64,000 nt of DNA from Candidatus Pyrohabitans jungbluthii. GTDB taxonomy: Archaea > Hydrothermarchaeota > Hydrothermarchaeia > Hydrothermarchaeales > BMS3B. Shown here piece by piece: positions 26,857 through 35,069 of this stretch. The stretch is from NCBI GenBank assembly GCA_002010065.2, contig MTMD02000011.1, positions 1 to 64,000 on the forward strand. The letters are read 5' to 3'. The translations under genes and the position numbers were made by a program. The notes beneath the pieces were generated by a model, which saw only the letters and a program-made list of their open reading frames with translations, was not told where the DNA came from and did no database searches. How positions within the stretch are numbered: position 1 is the stretch's first letter; each line of letters starts with the position of its first letter.

Positions 26857-27768
26857 ATGACAAAGCTTGAGCTTAACGGCATAGAGGTTGAGGACACATA
26901 CTGCGAGGCCTTCGACGGGCTCTTTGTGAGGATGATAATCACCGCGAAGAATGAGCGCTACCTTCGCCGCGCCGCCTTCGGCGCAACCTGCCTCCCAAGC
27001 ACTGTGGTTGGAAGGACTGAGGGTGGAGTCGAGGCGTGGCTAAGTGAATCTGAGACACCAGACCAGCGAATAGGCGCTGTTGTGCAGGTGTGGGGCAACG
27101 CTGGCGGGAAAAGCGCTCTGGAAAAGTTTGAGTATGAGCTTTCCCTGCGCATTCGCCAGGGTGTGCTTGTGGTGCCCACAACGCGGATTTTCAACGCGTG
27201 GGAAGGTGAGGAGTTTATAGACACAATGCGTCGCGTTGGTCACTGTGGCGACGGCTACGAATGGGTGGAGACGCGCTTCGGCAGGGAGATGATTAATGTG
27301 CCCCTCATGATGGGGGAGTGGCTGATTGAGCGCAGGCTTGGCGTTGGTAAGGGCGTCGCTGGCGGCAACGTGTGGTTCTTCGCAACCAGTGAGGACGCCG
27401 CGCTGGAAGCGGGAGAACGCGCCGTCGAAGCCGTTGCCAGCGTGGAGGGTGCCGTCACAACCTTCGATGTCTGCAGCGCAGGCTCCAAGGTGGAGACGAA
27501 CTACCCTGAAATTGGTCCCACGACGAATCACCCCTACTGCCCCACGCTGCGCGGCAGGATTCCCGACTCCCGCGTACCCGAGGGCGTGGTCTCAATACCC
27601 GAGGTGGTTATAAACGGCATTAATCTTGAGGCTGTAGAGCGAGCGATGCTGGCGGCGATGAAGGCGGGGAGTGAGGTTGAGGGCATAGTAAAGATAAGTG
27701 CCGGCAACTACGGCGGGAAGCTGGGGAAGCACAAGATTTACCTGAGGGAGCTTCTGAAAAAGCGGTAG
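26857..27768 (+). CDS. ftr: Formylmethanofuran:tetrahydromethanopterin formyltransferase
   Basis: A 303-residue cytosolic enzyme moving the formyl group between methanofuran and H4MPT, the second step of the archaeal C1 (methyl-branch) pathway. ELNGIEVEDTYCEAFDGLFVR at the start (read in parts), LYS-free core TRIFNAWEG, and PYCPTLRGRIPDSRVPEGV near the C-terminus fit archaeal Ftr in length and order. A TATA-like CTTTTTATT is at 26827-26835. No other C1-pathway genes adjoin it except the Mer-like pair 2 kb away. Confidence 0.95.
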   Translation: MTKLELNGIEVEDTYCEAFDGLFVRMIITAKNERYLRRAAFGATCLPSTVVGRTEGGVEAWLSESETPDQRIGAVVQVWGNAGGKSALEKFEYELSLRIRQGVLVVPTTRIFNAWEGEEFIDTMRRVGHCGDGYEWVETRFGREMINVPLMMGEWLIERRLGVGKGVAGGNVWFFATSEDAALEAGERAVEAVASVEGAVTTFDVCSAGSKVETNYPEIGPTTNHPYCPTLRGRIPDSRVPEGVVSIPEVVINGINLEAVERAMLAAMKAGSEVEGIVKISAGNYGGKLGKHKIYLRELLKKR

Positions 27769-27823
27769 TCACCAGGCTTTACCCGCCGCTAAGACACCTT
27801 TCGCTCTCAATAGGCACATGCAG

Positions 27824-28051
27824 CTATTCTTTCCCTCCAATCCTGTAGTACTTCCAGGTTTTAACCAGTATATATCCCATAATACCAAAAAAATTAAAGG
27901 TAAACATCGTCATAATCCAGAAGGTTTTTTCAAGGTCGGAGATGTCCCTCCTTCTAACAGCGTCGTGCACATAGAAGGCGAGCAGAAGAAAGTAAAGAAG
28001 AGTTAGAGAAAATAAGACAAATTCTGAGGCACCCAATACCACCCTGCTCAC
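27824..28051 (-). CDS. Small two-helix membrane protein, PLDc_N-like
   Basis: A 75-residue protein with two hydrophobic helices (about residues 10-29 and 45-63) separated by a charged loop, ending WKYYRIGGKE. This resembles the phospholipase D-nuclease N-terminal (PLDc_N) small membrane proteins, whose function is unknown. Start is a GTG about 25 bases downstream of a TATA-like GTTTTTATAGG on the minus strand, suggesting a leaderless mRNA. Confidence 0.55.
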   Translation of the reverse strand: MSRVVLGASEFVLFSLTLLYFLLLAFYVHDAVRRRDISDLEKTFWIMTMFTFNFFGIMGYILVKTWKYYRIGGKE

Positions 28052-28150
28052 CCCTTTAACCTCTAAGCGTAAATCCTATAAAAACTTAGTGTGGAGTACA
28101 TTCTGGTTAGTTGCTCAACGATTTTATATCTACCCTCATATATAGTACCG

Positions 28151-28591
28151 ATGTGGAAGGCGGAGGCGCTGAAGATGATGCAGGAGGAGAGAGAAGGGCC
28201 AGCTCTGGTGATTATTTTATCTCTGATCTACATAATACTTTCCTATGCGATTTCTAAAAGTTTAGGTGGTGGCTTGATGGAATTTATTGCTCTCCTGCTT
28301 CTTCTCATCCCAGTCCCAGGCGTGGCTGCCTTCCTATACGGTATGCGGAAAGGCAGCAGCCTTGGTTCATTCCTGGTGGGTTTCGTGCCGGTCTTTATAT
28401 TCTTCATGTCAGGTGCACTTTTTGGAGGGTTTGAGCGTGTTCCCCTCTTTTCCGGACTATTTCTGGGGATTTGCTCCGGTGTGGTGGGCTACAGCGGAGC
28501 GGTAAAAAAGAGAGGGGAGAGGGACTGGATTGTTTTTGCACTCATCGCCGTGTTGCTTTGGATATTTGTGATGCTGGGCGGCATGCTGTGA
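28151..28591 (+). CDS. Hypothetical polytopic membrane protein (146 aa)
   Basis: I do not recognise this family. About four or five transmembrane helices follow a short charged N-terminus (MWKAEALKMMQEEREG), with a conserved-looking GSSLGSFLVGFVPV loop. The ATG is chosen because a TATA-like TTTATATC at 28123-28130 is about 25 bases upstream, making an upstream start at 28091 unlikely. It may be divergently regulated with the PLDc_N-like gene. Confidence 0.6.
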   Translation: MWKAEALKMMQEEREGPALVIILSLIYIILSYAISKSLGGGLMEFIALLLLLIPVPGVAAFLYGMRKGSSLGSFLVGFVPVFIFFMSGALFGGFERVPLFSGLFLGICSGVVGYSGAVKKRGERDWIVFALIAVLLWIFVMLGGML

Positions 28592-28631
28592 TAAAATCTT
28601 AACTCCAGCGCGGGAGTTTAATCCGAAGACG

Positions 28632-29873
28632 TTATATGCACAGCACCAGCGGCTTGGCTAGGTGGCGCATCGCTATGGGCGGCACAGAGTAAAGCTTCTC
28701 TTCGATGCTTCTCTCCAGCTTTTCCCTCACCTTTTCTTTAGCCTTTGTCTTGCACCGCCTGCAACGATAGCCCTGACCTCTGCCGGCGCTCTCCATGCGC
28801 TTTCCGCACCTCTCGCAGCGAGGGTTGGCTAGTCTCTCTCTCTTGAGCTTGAGCACCTCAAGCTTTTCAAGATTTATCGTCTTACTCTCGTCCACGCCCC
28901 CGTATACCTTCACTCTGTCGCCCGGAATTAAGGCGCGCACCACGTTGCGAAATTGCTTCGTGGGCTCGTAGGCGGCGCAGGTAATCTCCTCGCCATAGGC
29001 ATCGCGAAGCTGGAAGAAGACGTGCCCACCCGGTATTACTCTTGGCACAGAAGCAACCTCACCGGTGAGGATAACTGAGGAGAAGGGTTCAACCTCTGCC
29101 ACGCGGGAGACTTCCTGGAGATGCGCGTCGGTGCCCTGGTTAGTTTTGTAAATAACGCTCAGCGCAATCTCTTCGCCGGGCAGTACCATCTTCGCCGCCT
29201 CTTCCACAACCTGCGCGCTAACCCCGCGAATGCCGAAGAGCACTGGGCAGGGCGTGTGTGGAGCGATAAGCATGCGACGCTCGCGGTAATCGAAGTTGTT
29301 GAAGGTGAGGGGGAAGGTAAGGGCGTCCATCTTGAGCACAGAATCAACGTCGAGGTTACGAGGTGTACCCCAGCGCTGGCGCGTGCGGTAGGCGATGTAC
29401 TCGTAGGTGGCCTGGGTTAGCTCGGCGCCTATCGCCGCGAGGGCACCTACAATACCTCGACCTAGCTTGTACTTGACATATTCAGCACCGTATGCCTCGA
29501 GAAGCTTCTCTGCTTCGTCAATCTCAACAACGCTGTGTAGGGCGCGGTGATAAAATTCATTAAACTCCTTCGGGGGTTTGCCCTCGTAAAACACTATGCC
29601 TGGGTTTGTGTTCGCATCGTCAAAAACTGCGAATTCCTCAACCGTTCGTTTTGCGATGCGCTTTGCTTCCTCGACCTTCTTCGTTCTAACCGTGAGCGCC
29701 ACCGCAGCGTTGCCTCGGGTTTTGTATTTGATGTTTGGGTTGAGACGCACCAGCTTGGCTTCTTCAACCTCACCAACCTTGGCCAGACGCTTGATGAGCA
29801 GGGCACCTATATAGGTGGTGCACATTCCATGCTTAGCCGAATCTGTGTCGTCAATGCCTATGTGGAGGAGCAT
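28632..29873 (-). CDS. tiaS: tRNA(Ile2) 2-agmatinylcytidine synthetase TiaS
   Basis: A 413-residue ATP-dependent enzyme that couples agmatine to C34 of tRNA-Ile(CAU) so that it reads AUA. It carries the N-terminal IGIDDTDSAKHGMCTTYIG motif, the kinase-like THUMP-adjacent fold with RGNAAVALTVRTKK, an OB-fold from about residue 270, and a C-terminal zinc ribbon (CERCGKRM...CRRCK). A TATA-like site near 29907-29915 lies between it and the divergent regulator gene. Confidence 0.94.
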   Translation of the reverse strand: MLLHIGIDDTDSAKHGMCTTYIGALLIKRLAKVGEVEEAKLVRLNPNIKYKTRGNAAVALTVRTKKVEEAKRIAKRTVEEFAVFDDANTNPGIVFYEGKPPKEFNEFYHRALHSVVEIDEAEKLLEAYGAEYVKYKLGRGIVGALAAIGAELTQATYEYIAYRTRQRWGTPRNLDVDSVLKMDALTFPLTFNNFDYRERRMLIAPHTPCPVLFGIRGVSAQVVEEAAKMVLPGEEIALSVIYKTNQGTDAHLQEVSRVAEVEPFSSVILTGEVASVPRVIPGGHVFFQLRDAYGEEITCAAYEPTKQFRNVVRALIPGDRVKVYGGVDESKTINLEKLEVLKLKRERLANPRCERCGKRMESAGRGQGYRCRRCKTKAKEKVREKLERSIEEKLYSVPPIAMRHLAKPLVLCI

Positions 29874-29942
29874 GTCCTATTCACAGCAAGATAACGGGGG
29901 TAAGCGATTTATAGGAGAAAGAATAAAAGAGATGCGGTGAAA

Positions 29943-30881
29943 ATGCAGGAGAGGCTGAATTTATTCCTCAGGGTGCTGGAAATTTTTGAGAATCGTGGCT
30001 ATGAGATTTCTGAGGCGTGCGTGTTGAGCAACTCCTGCTTTGACTTTTTTGCTCGCAAAGGGGAGCAACTCCTTCTTGTAAAGGTGCTGAGGAACATAGA
30101 CAGCCTGACAGAGACGCAGGCTGAGGACATAACCAAAGTTGCAGCTACGCTGGGCGCCGCCCCTGTGATTGTGGGTGAGAGGAAGACGGCTGAAGCCCTG
30201 CATGAAGGCGTGGTGTATCTGAGGCATGGCTTAGCCTGCATCAGCGAGGAGACGCTGGAAAATGCCTTGGATAGCGAGTATCCGGCGTTGTTATGCTATC
30301 GAGGCGGGTATTATGCCAGCATCGACGGCGCGCTATTGAGAAACCTGAGGCAGGCTCACAAGCTGAGCAGGCCTGCTCTGGCGAAGCTCGTCGGGGTCTC
30401 GCCGAAGGCTATTTACAAGTACGAAGAGGGCGAAGCCAGCGCCACCTTTGAAACAGCGCTGAAGCTTGAGGATATTTTCGGCACCCCGCTGGTAAAGCCT
30501 CTCAACATCTTTCGCGTGCCTGAGATGAAGGTTCATGCTACGCCGTCAGCAAGCTTAGCCACGCTTCGCAGCCTGGGCTTCGACGTGCTCCCCGTCAAGA
30601 AGGCACCTTTTTCAGCGCTTACGAAGGGCGAGGGTGAGGTGCTTTTAACAAAGGTTGCGAGGTGCTGCACCCGGGAAGTGGTGGAGAGAGCGAAGCTGCT
30701 TCGGAGCATCTCCGCCACGGTTAAGCGTGAAGCATTTATTCTGCTCGATTCTGGTAGAGCTAAAAATATCGCTGGCGTAGCCACGGTTACTAAGCGGGAA
30801 GTTGAAGAGATGGAGGATCCGCGCCACCTGCTGGAGCTTATCGAGGAAAGGGCTACGCAAGACCGAGATGCTGGCGGATAA
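29943..30881 (+). CDS. Archaeal HTH transcriptional regulator (COG1395-like)
   Basis: A 312-residue protein. The N-terminal half (to about residue 115) has a nuclease-like/restriction-fold flavour (FFARKGEQLLLVKVLRNIDS), and a central XRE-type helix-turn-helix reads LRQAHKLSRPALAKLVGVSPKAIYKYEEGEA (about 133-163, read in parts). The C-terminal domain is less conserved. This layout matches a widespread archaeal regulator family with unknown targets. The ATG follows GCGGTGA; a GTG two codons upstream is within that site. Its 3' end overlaps the convergent radical SAM gene by 29 bases. Confidence 0.8.
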   Translation: MQERLNLFLRVLEIFENRGYEISEACVLSNSCFDFFARKGEQLLLVKVLRNIDSLTETQAEDITKVAATLGAAPVIVGERKTAEALHEGVVYLRHGLACISEETLENALDSEYPALLCYRGGYYASIDGALLRNLRQAHKLSRPALAKLVGVSPKAIYKYEEGEASATFETALKLEDIFGTPLVKPLNIFRVPEMKVHATPSASLATLRSLGFDVLPVKKAPFSALTKGEGEVLLTKVARCCTREVVERAKLLRSISATVKREAFILLDSGRAKNIAGVATVTKREVEEMEDPRHLLELIEERATQDRDAGG

Positions 30882-31878
30882 GCGCCTTGTCCTCCTCGTT
30901 GGGGAGGAAGGGGAAGTTTCTGAGCACCTCGCTGGGGCGCTCATTGCCGTATGGACGGTTGCACGCAACCTCGCCGTCTCTACCTCTGCACCCGGAGGTC
31001 ATGAAGGCCTTACCCTCTTCTATAACCTCTTCCAGCACCTCTCGGCTTACTCCAAAATCCACAACCTCGCCTCTGGTAGAGAAGCGCATATCCTCGTATC
31101 GCGCCAGGTTGCGGTGGATTAAATATCGCGCAAGCTGCACTCTGCGGTACTGCTCAACACTCGGACGCTCGTGCTCCTGCATCGGCGAGCCCGCCTCAGG
31201 ATAAAAAGCGAAGAGGTGAGCCTCAGCTCCCGCGTCGTAAGCGCGCTGTATTGTTGCGAGCATCTCCCGCTCGCTTTCGCCGAGTCCAACTATCAGATGA
31301 ACGCTAACGTTGTATCTGCCAAAGCTCTCCACAGCCCAGTCCACAACGCGCCAGTAGTGGTCCCACCTGTGAGGTCCACCCATCCCACGCCCACGAAGTG
31401 CGTCGAAGAGCTCCGGCGTTGCGCAGTCCACAGCTATGCCACACATATCTGCGCCCGCCCGCTTCAGCTCAGCTACCATCTCTCTGCTCTTCATGAGCGT
31501 AGGCGAGATAAGCGTGGATATAGCGAGGGGCGTCTCCTCGTGGAAGCGCCTCACTAAGGTGAGGGTGTCCTCATACGCCCGGCGATGGGTTATCATTGAG
31601 ATGCACACCCTCTCAAGGGAAGAGCCGTACATATTTACCCGGGCGATTATCTCGTCCGTGGCGAAGACTGGCCAGTCTACGCGGATGAATGTTTTGCTGC
31701 TGACTGGCACACGCTTGCTGCTCAAACCACAGTAGGCACAGCTTGCCTTGCATCCATCGCTATAGGTGAGGAGGAGGTTCAGAGCCTTGAGCTTGGCGCC
31801 ACGATAAAACCTGCCCGGGAACAGCTTAAGCGTCATCGCCGCCGCCGTGGAGGTCTGCACATACTCAGGGCTCTCCAC
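30853..31878 (-). CDS. Radical SAM protein, LipS1/LipS2-type lipoyl synthase component (downstream)
   Basis: A 341-residue radical SAM enzyme. The cluster motif C-x3-C-x2-C is CKASCAYC at residues 43-50. Near the C-terminus, cysteines in TSGCRGRDGEVACNRP could hold an auxiliary cluster, as expected of a sulfur-inserting enzyme. It is the last gene of a four-gene operon with a lipoate ligase, a lipoyl carrier and a second radical SAM protein. That context matches the two-protein LipS1/LipS2 lipoyl synthases known from Thermococcus and sHdr gene clusters. Which of the two proteins is LipS1 I cannot decide. Its start overlaps the carrier's stop. Confidence 0.7.
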   Translation of the reverse strand: MESPEYVQTSTAAAMTLKLFPGRFYRGAKLKALNLLLTYSDGCKASCAYCGLSSKRVPVSSKTFIRVDWPVFATDEIIARVNMYGSSLERVCISMITHRRAYEDTLTLVRRFHEETPLAISTLISPTLMKSREMVAELKRAGADMCGIAVDCATPELFDALRGRGMGGPHRWDHYWRVVDWAVESFGRYNVSVHLIVGLGESEREMLATIQRAYDAGAEAHLFAFYPEAGSPMQEHERPSVEQYRRVQLARYLIHRNLARYEDMRFSTRGEVVDFGVSREVLEEVIEEGKAFMTSGCRGRDGEVACNRPYGNERPSEVLRNFPFLPNEEDKALIRQHLGLA

Positions 31879-32330
31879 TACTCTTCCTCCAGCCTTGCTA
31901 TCTCTTCCTCAATCCAGGCAGTGAGCTTCTCCCTGTCGCTGAGCAGGTCCTCTTGCTTCAGCTCGTCCTCGCTGGCAAGCTTTACCCTTACTATCCACGC
32001 CTCGTAGGGCGACTCATTTATAAGCCTAGGGTTTTCTATTACCTCCTGGTTAATCTCCAGGATTTCCCCACTTACAGGCGAATAAAGCTTGCTCACAAAC
32101 TTGGCTGACTCCACATTTGCAAAAGCTTCGCCCTTCTCAAGCTTCTCCGCGGTTATTGAAAGGTAGTTGAGATAACCAGCGCTCTCCGCAAGGAAGGCGT
32201 CTATCCCAATAAGCGCAGTCTCACCTTCCCGCTTCACCCACAGGTGGGCATTTCTCCCTTTGTAGTAAAGCCTGTCCAGAGGAAATTCATACTCCTTAAC
32301 CTTCAAAACCTGCTCTGCCTTGAGTTCCAT
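31878..32330 (-). CDS. Lipoate-binding GcvH-like protein (LbpA-like)
   Basis: A 150-residue GcvH-fold protein. The presumed lipoyl-lysine is K77 in NVESAKFVSK, followed by the conserved LYSPVSGEILEIN hairpin. No glycine-cleavage P or T protein is nearby. The gene sits among lipoate-assembly genes, the arrangement described for LbpA, the carrier of sulfur-oxidising heterodisulfide-reductase-like systems. A role in classical glycine cleavage remains possible, since the P and T genes may lie elsewhere. Confidence 0.75.
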   Translation of the reverse strand: MELKAEQVLKVKEYEFPLDRLYYKGRNAHLWVKREGETALIGIDAFLAESAGYLNYLSITAEKLEKGEAFANVESAKFVSKLYSPVSGEILEINQEVIENPRLINESPYEAWIVRVKLASEDELKQEDLLSDREKLTAWIEEEIARLEEE

Positions 32331-33335
32331 TCAGTTACCTCCTGCAATAACCCTGGCTGCCTCTTCCACGCTGGGGCTATATTCTAAGGACTCCCTCAGG
32401 ATATTTAAGATTTTCTCGTAGCTCGCGCTTTCTCCGGTGAGGCTCTCCTCAAGCTTGCTCATTCGTGCGCCATTTATCGTGGCTCTTACCCAAGCTAGCT
32501 CGCCCTCTCTGCGCTCTGCGATTATCTCCACCTCACCCACGGGAGCGAAAACCAGGTAGCAGCCTTCGGCAATTTTAAGCTCTCTACCATTTACTCCCCT
32601 TCCCGGCATGTTCAGCCACTCCGGCGAGAGATACTTCTTCTCCAGGCGGCGCATCTCCCGCTCTATCTCAGGCGTAAGTTCAGCCTTCTCAAGGCTTCCG
32701 AAAAGACTCTCAAAATTTTCAATGAGAATGCGCTTCACTTCGCTGGCTGAGAAGCTTCCAAGCTGCTCCCTAAGCGTGGTGAGCCTCTCCTCCATGAGTT
32801 CTTTCGCACGGGCTCTGAAAACCTCATTGGGCAGACGCAGCACTCGCGCCATGAGCTCGCGGTTGAAGTCGAAGAGGATACTGCCGCTCAGCACCTTGCA
32901 CTCGCCGATTAAACCAGCGCCGTTGCCTGAGATTTTTCTCTCCCCGACCACGAGATCGTTCGCAGGCTTGTAGCGTGCCTCTAAGCCGAGCTCTTTATAC
33001 GTTGCAATTACTGGGGCTAAAAACTTCCTGTAGAAAGAGTCGGTTTTAACCGGCGTGTGGGCGCTGTCCCTGTGAACAATAACATGGTAGAAAAGCTGCT
33101 CGCTATCGAGGAGAACTATGCCACCACCTATCTCGCGCCTGAAGTAGGGTATCCCATGGCTGCGCATGTATTCCAGGTCAAGCTCCTGCGGGGTGTTGAA
33201 CAGCCCCAGGGAGACGTAGCACTCGCGCGTGCGCTGCACCACGAGGGCTTCGATTCCCAGCTTAGCGAGAGCGTGATACACAAGCTGTGTGTCCTTCCAG
33301 GGCATAAAACCAAGGTCAAAGAGTTTAACCGCCAT
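32331..33335 (-). CDS. Lipoate-protein ligase, sLpl-type
   Basis: A 334-residue ligase expected to attach lipoate or octanoate to the neighbouring carrier. The BPL/LPL catalytic domain has the substrate motif RREIGGGIVLLD (about 66-77) and the catalytic lysine motif GERKISGNGAG (K134). A C-terminal accessory domain follows from about residue 235. Having both domains in one chain and lying directly upstream of the carrier fit the sLpl group reported with LbpA. It abuts the carrier gene and starts three bases after the next gene upstream. Confidence 0.8.
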   Translation of the reverse strand: MAVKLFDLGFMPWKDTQLVYHALAKLGIEALVVQRTRECYVSLGLFNTPQELDLEYMRSHGIPYFRREIGGGIVLLDSEQLFYHVIVHRDSAHTPVKTDSFYRKFLAPVIATYKELGLEARYKPANDLVVGERKISGNGAGLIGECKVLSGSILFDFNRELMARVLRLPNEVFRARAKELMEERLTTLREQLGSFSASEVKRILIENFESLFGSLEKAELTPEIEREMRRLEKKYLSPEWLNMPGRGVNGRELKIAEGCYLVFAPVGEVEIIAERREGELAWVRATINGARMSKLEESLTGESASYEKILNILRESLEYSPSVEEAARVIAGGN

Positions 33336-33338
33336 CGC

Positions 33339-34298
33339 CTACACCAGTGTACAGCACAGCTCTGAGAATCTCAGCTCAAGTCCGCGCTCCTCAGCGTAGC
33401 TTAGCGCCTCCTCGCTGGGGTATGCGATGGTGTTAACACCAGCGTCTATTGCGAGAGTCTCAATCTCAGCTTTTGCTTTAGCAGGCTTTGCACATCCCAG
33501 GTTCAGCTTTGCGCGCGGATTTAAAATTCTCGCAATTGCTATTAGCCTGGCAATCTCTCGAGGTGGAGGTGGAGCCACGCCTTCGAAGGGTGTTCCATAG
33601 AGCGGTGAGAGCACCACTATAACGATAACCTCAGCATTCGCTTCTGTTATCATGCGAAGCGCCTCATACTCGCCGCGAATCTCTCCGCGATGCAAGCCAA
33701 CGACGATGTGCGGCGCTATGCTGAGCCCTTCTCGCTTCAAATGCTCAAGGGCTCTGGAGTAGTCCGCTGGCTTTTTGTTTAGATGGTAAACCTCGGTTAT
33801 CGTGGCTGAGTCGCCTATAATGTCGAGGAGCACCTGCTCCACGCCAGCGCGCTTCAGAGAGAGAGCGTCTTCTTCACCAACCAAACCAGAGTGCACAATC
33901 ACCTTAAGCCCCATCTCTCTGAGTTTTTTCATTGCCTGTGCAAAGCGGCGCAGAGGTACGCGCCCTTCGCTATCCGCACCGCCACTTATCAGCATGCCCT
34001 CACATCCCTGCTCAATGAGCCTCTTTCCTAGGATTAGGAGTTCTTCAGGGCTTGTCACGTGGTGCATGCTCTCCAGGAGCTTTCCCTGACAGTGCTCGCA
34101 CTTTAGCGCACATGCGCTGCCTGTGATGCTCACATTCACAAATCTGCGGGGAGAGTTTTTAAAGCTGGCAATTTCATAACGCTTTGCGCTTGGTGCAGAG
34201 ACGTAGAGCACATCCTCAAAATTATCCTGTCTCAGCTGCCATGCCCTTTGCAAAAGCTCATCAAGGGGCTTTTCCCTGAGCTCTTCCAAAGCGATCAT
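33339..34298 (-). CDS. Radical SAM protein, LipS1/LipS2-type lipoyl synthase component (upstream)
   Basis: A 319-residue radical SAM enzyme with C-x3-C-x2-C as CALKCEHC at residues 63-70. It has a partial barrel reading LISGGADSEGRVPLRRFAQA, a GC motif in NLGCAKPAKAK, and a CC pair four residues from the C-terminus. As first gene of the lipoate operon it probably forms a pair with the downstream radical SAM protein, together inserting two sulfurs into octanoyl-carrier. The operon placement supports this; direct function is inferred. Confidence 0.7.
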   Translation of the reverse strand: MIALEELREKPLDELLQRAWQLRQDNFEDVLYVSAPSAKRYEIASFKNSPRRFVNVSITGSACALKCEHCQGKLLESMHHVTSPEELLILGKRLIEQGCEGMLISGGADSEGRVPLRRFAQAMKKLREMGLKVIVHSGLVGEEDALSLKRAGVEQVLLDIIGDSATITEVYHLNKKPADYSRALEHLKREGLSIAPHIVVGLHRGEIRGEYEALRMITEANAEVIVIVVLSPLYGTPFEGVAPPPPREIARLIAIARILNPRAKLNLGCAKPAKAKAEIETLAIDAGVNTIAYPSEEALSYAEERGLELRFSELCCTLV

Positions 34299-34329
34299 CG
34301 CCAGAAGCTATGCAGGAGTAGTTAAATAT

Positions 34330-35040
34330 TTATCGCAGCAGGTAGAGCGCAGCGCCGGCTCCGAAAATTCCGCCAGCCATGCTGGAAATGAAGTTAACCC
34401 CAGCGTTGCTGAGCAAGCCGCGGCGTTCAAAGGTGGCACCGAGGAGGCTGTCGAAGTTGAAGCCCAGAATGCCACCGACTAGCGATGAGATCAAACAAAG
34501 CGCAAGGGAGCCCATGCCCAGGGCGTAGGCTACGATGCCAATAAACAGCGCCCCCCCAATGCCTGCGAGTTCTCCGAGAAGGGTTACCCCACCGTTTGTG
34601 CCATGGGGCACTTCCTTGAGGGTGGTTATGAGCACAGGATTTCTCCTGCTCAGCACCCCAAGCTCAGACGATAGTGTGTCTGCGGTTACTGTAGCAACAC
34701 TGGCGAGGTAGCCCGCAAGAAAAAAGGTAGAAGAGCTGTCCAGATAATAAAGCCCCGCGAAGACTGTGGGAAGCGCCCCATTGGCGATCACATTAATCGC
34801 CTTTCTCCGCCCCCCATGGGGCTCAGAAACGTTGAGCTCCTTCTTGTAGGAGTATTTGTACTTCGTGGTGGCAAAGCCAAGAAAAAGAAAGCACAGCAGG
34901 AGAGTCAGCCACTTGTATCCGGCGAAAAAGTAGACAAGAATGCCCATGAGCACAGCAACGGCAGTGCCGAGGGCGTCCAGCACCCTCTTTTTGTATATCA
35001 AAACACCTAAGGCAAGGCAAATTAAAAGGGCAAGATACAT
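34330..35040 (-). CDS. DUF92 family membrane protein (VTE6-like)
   Basis: A 236-residue protein with about six transmembrane helices. SVATVTADTLSSELGVLSR, TLKEVPHGTNGGVTLLGELAG and SLVGGILGFNFDSLLGATFERRG are the conserved DUF92 blocks. A plant relative (VTE6) is a phytyl-phosphate kinase, so an isoprenoid-phosphate role is plausible but unproven. The Shine-Dalgarno GGAGGT lies in the 3' arm of a stable hairpin (35047-35065) between this gene and eS1. Confidence 0.8.
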   Translation of the reverse strand: MYLALLICLALGVLIYKKRVLDALGTAVAVLMGILVYFFAGYKWLTLLLCFLFLGFATTKYKYSYKKELNVSEPHGGRRKAINVIANGALPTVFAGLYYLDSSSTFFLAGYLASVATVTADTLSSELGVLSRRNPVLITTLKEVPHGTNGGVTLLGELAGIGGALFIGIVAYALGMGSLALCLISSLVGGILGFNFDSLLGATFERRGLLSNAGVNFISSMAGGIFGAGAALYLLR

Positions 35041-35046
35041 AATTAT

Positions 35047-35065
35047 AACCTCCGTAGCGGAGGTT
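35047..35065 (-). promoter_or_regulatory. Hairpin sequestering the DUF92 ribosome-binding site
   Basis: On the minus strand AACCTCCG-CTA-CGGAGGTT is a perfect 8-bp stem with a three-base loop. The GGAGG ribosome-binding site of the DUF92 gene, six or seven bases before its ATG, is in the 3' arm, so pairing would block initiation. It follows the eS1 stop by a few bases. Confidence 0.6.
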
Positions 35066-35069
35066 TGTT

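Noticed and set aside
27818-28006. 62-codon plus-strand frame
   Set aside because: Overlaps the two-helix membrane protein on the minus strand, which has a TATA box and convincing hydrophobic segments.
31878-32330. Ordinary glycine-cleavage H protein
   Set aside because: Not excluded, but no P, T or L protein gene is nearby, and the surrounding genes are for lipoate assembly; listed as LbpA-like with stated doubt.
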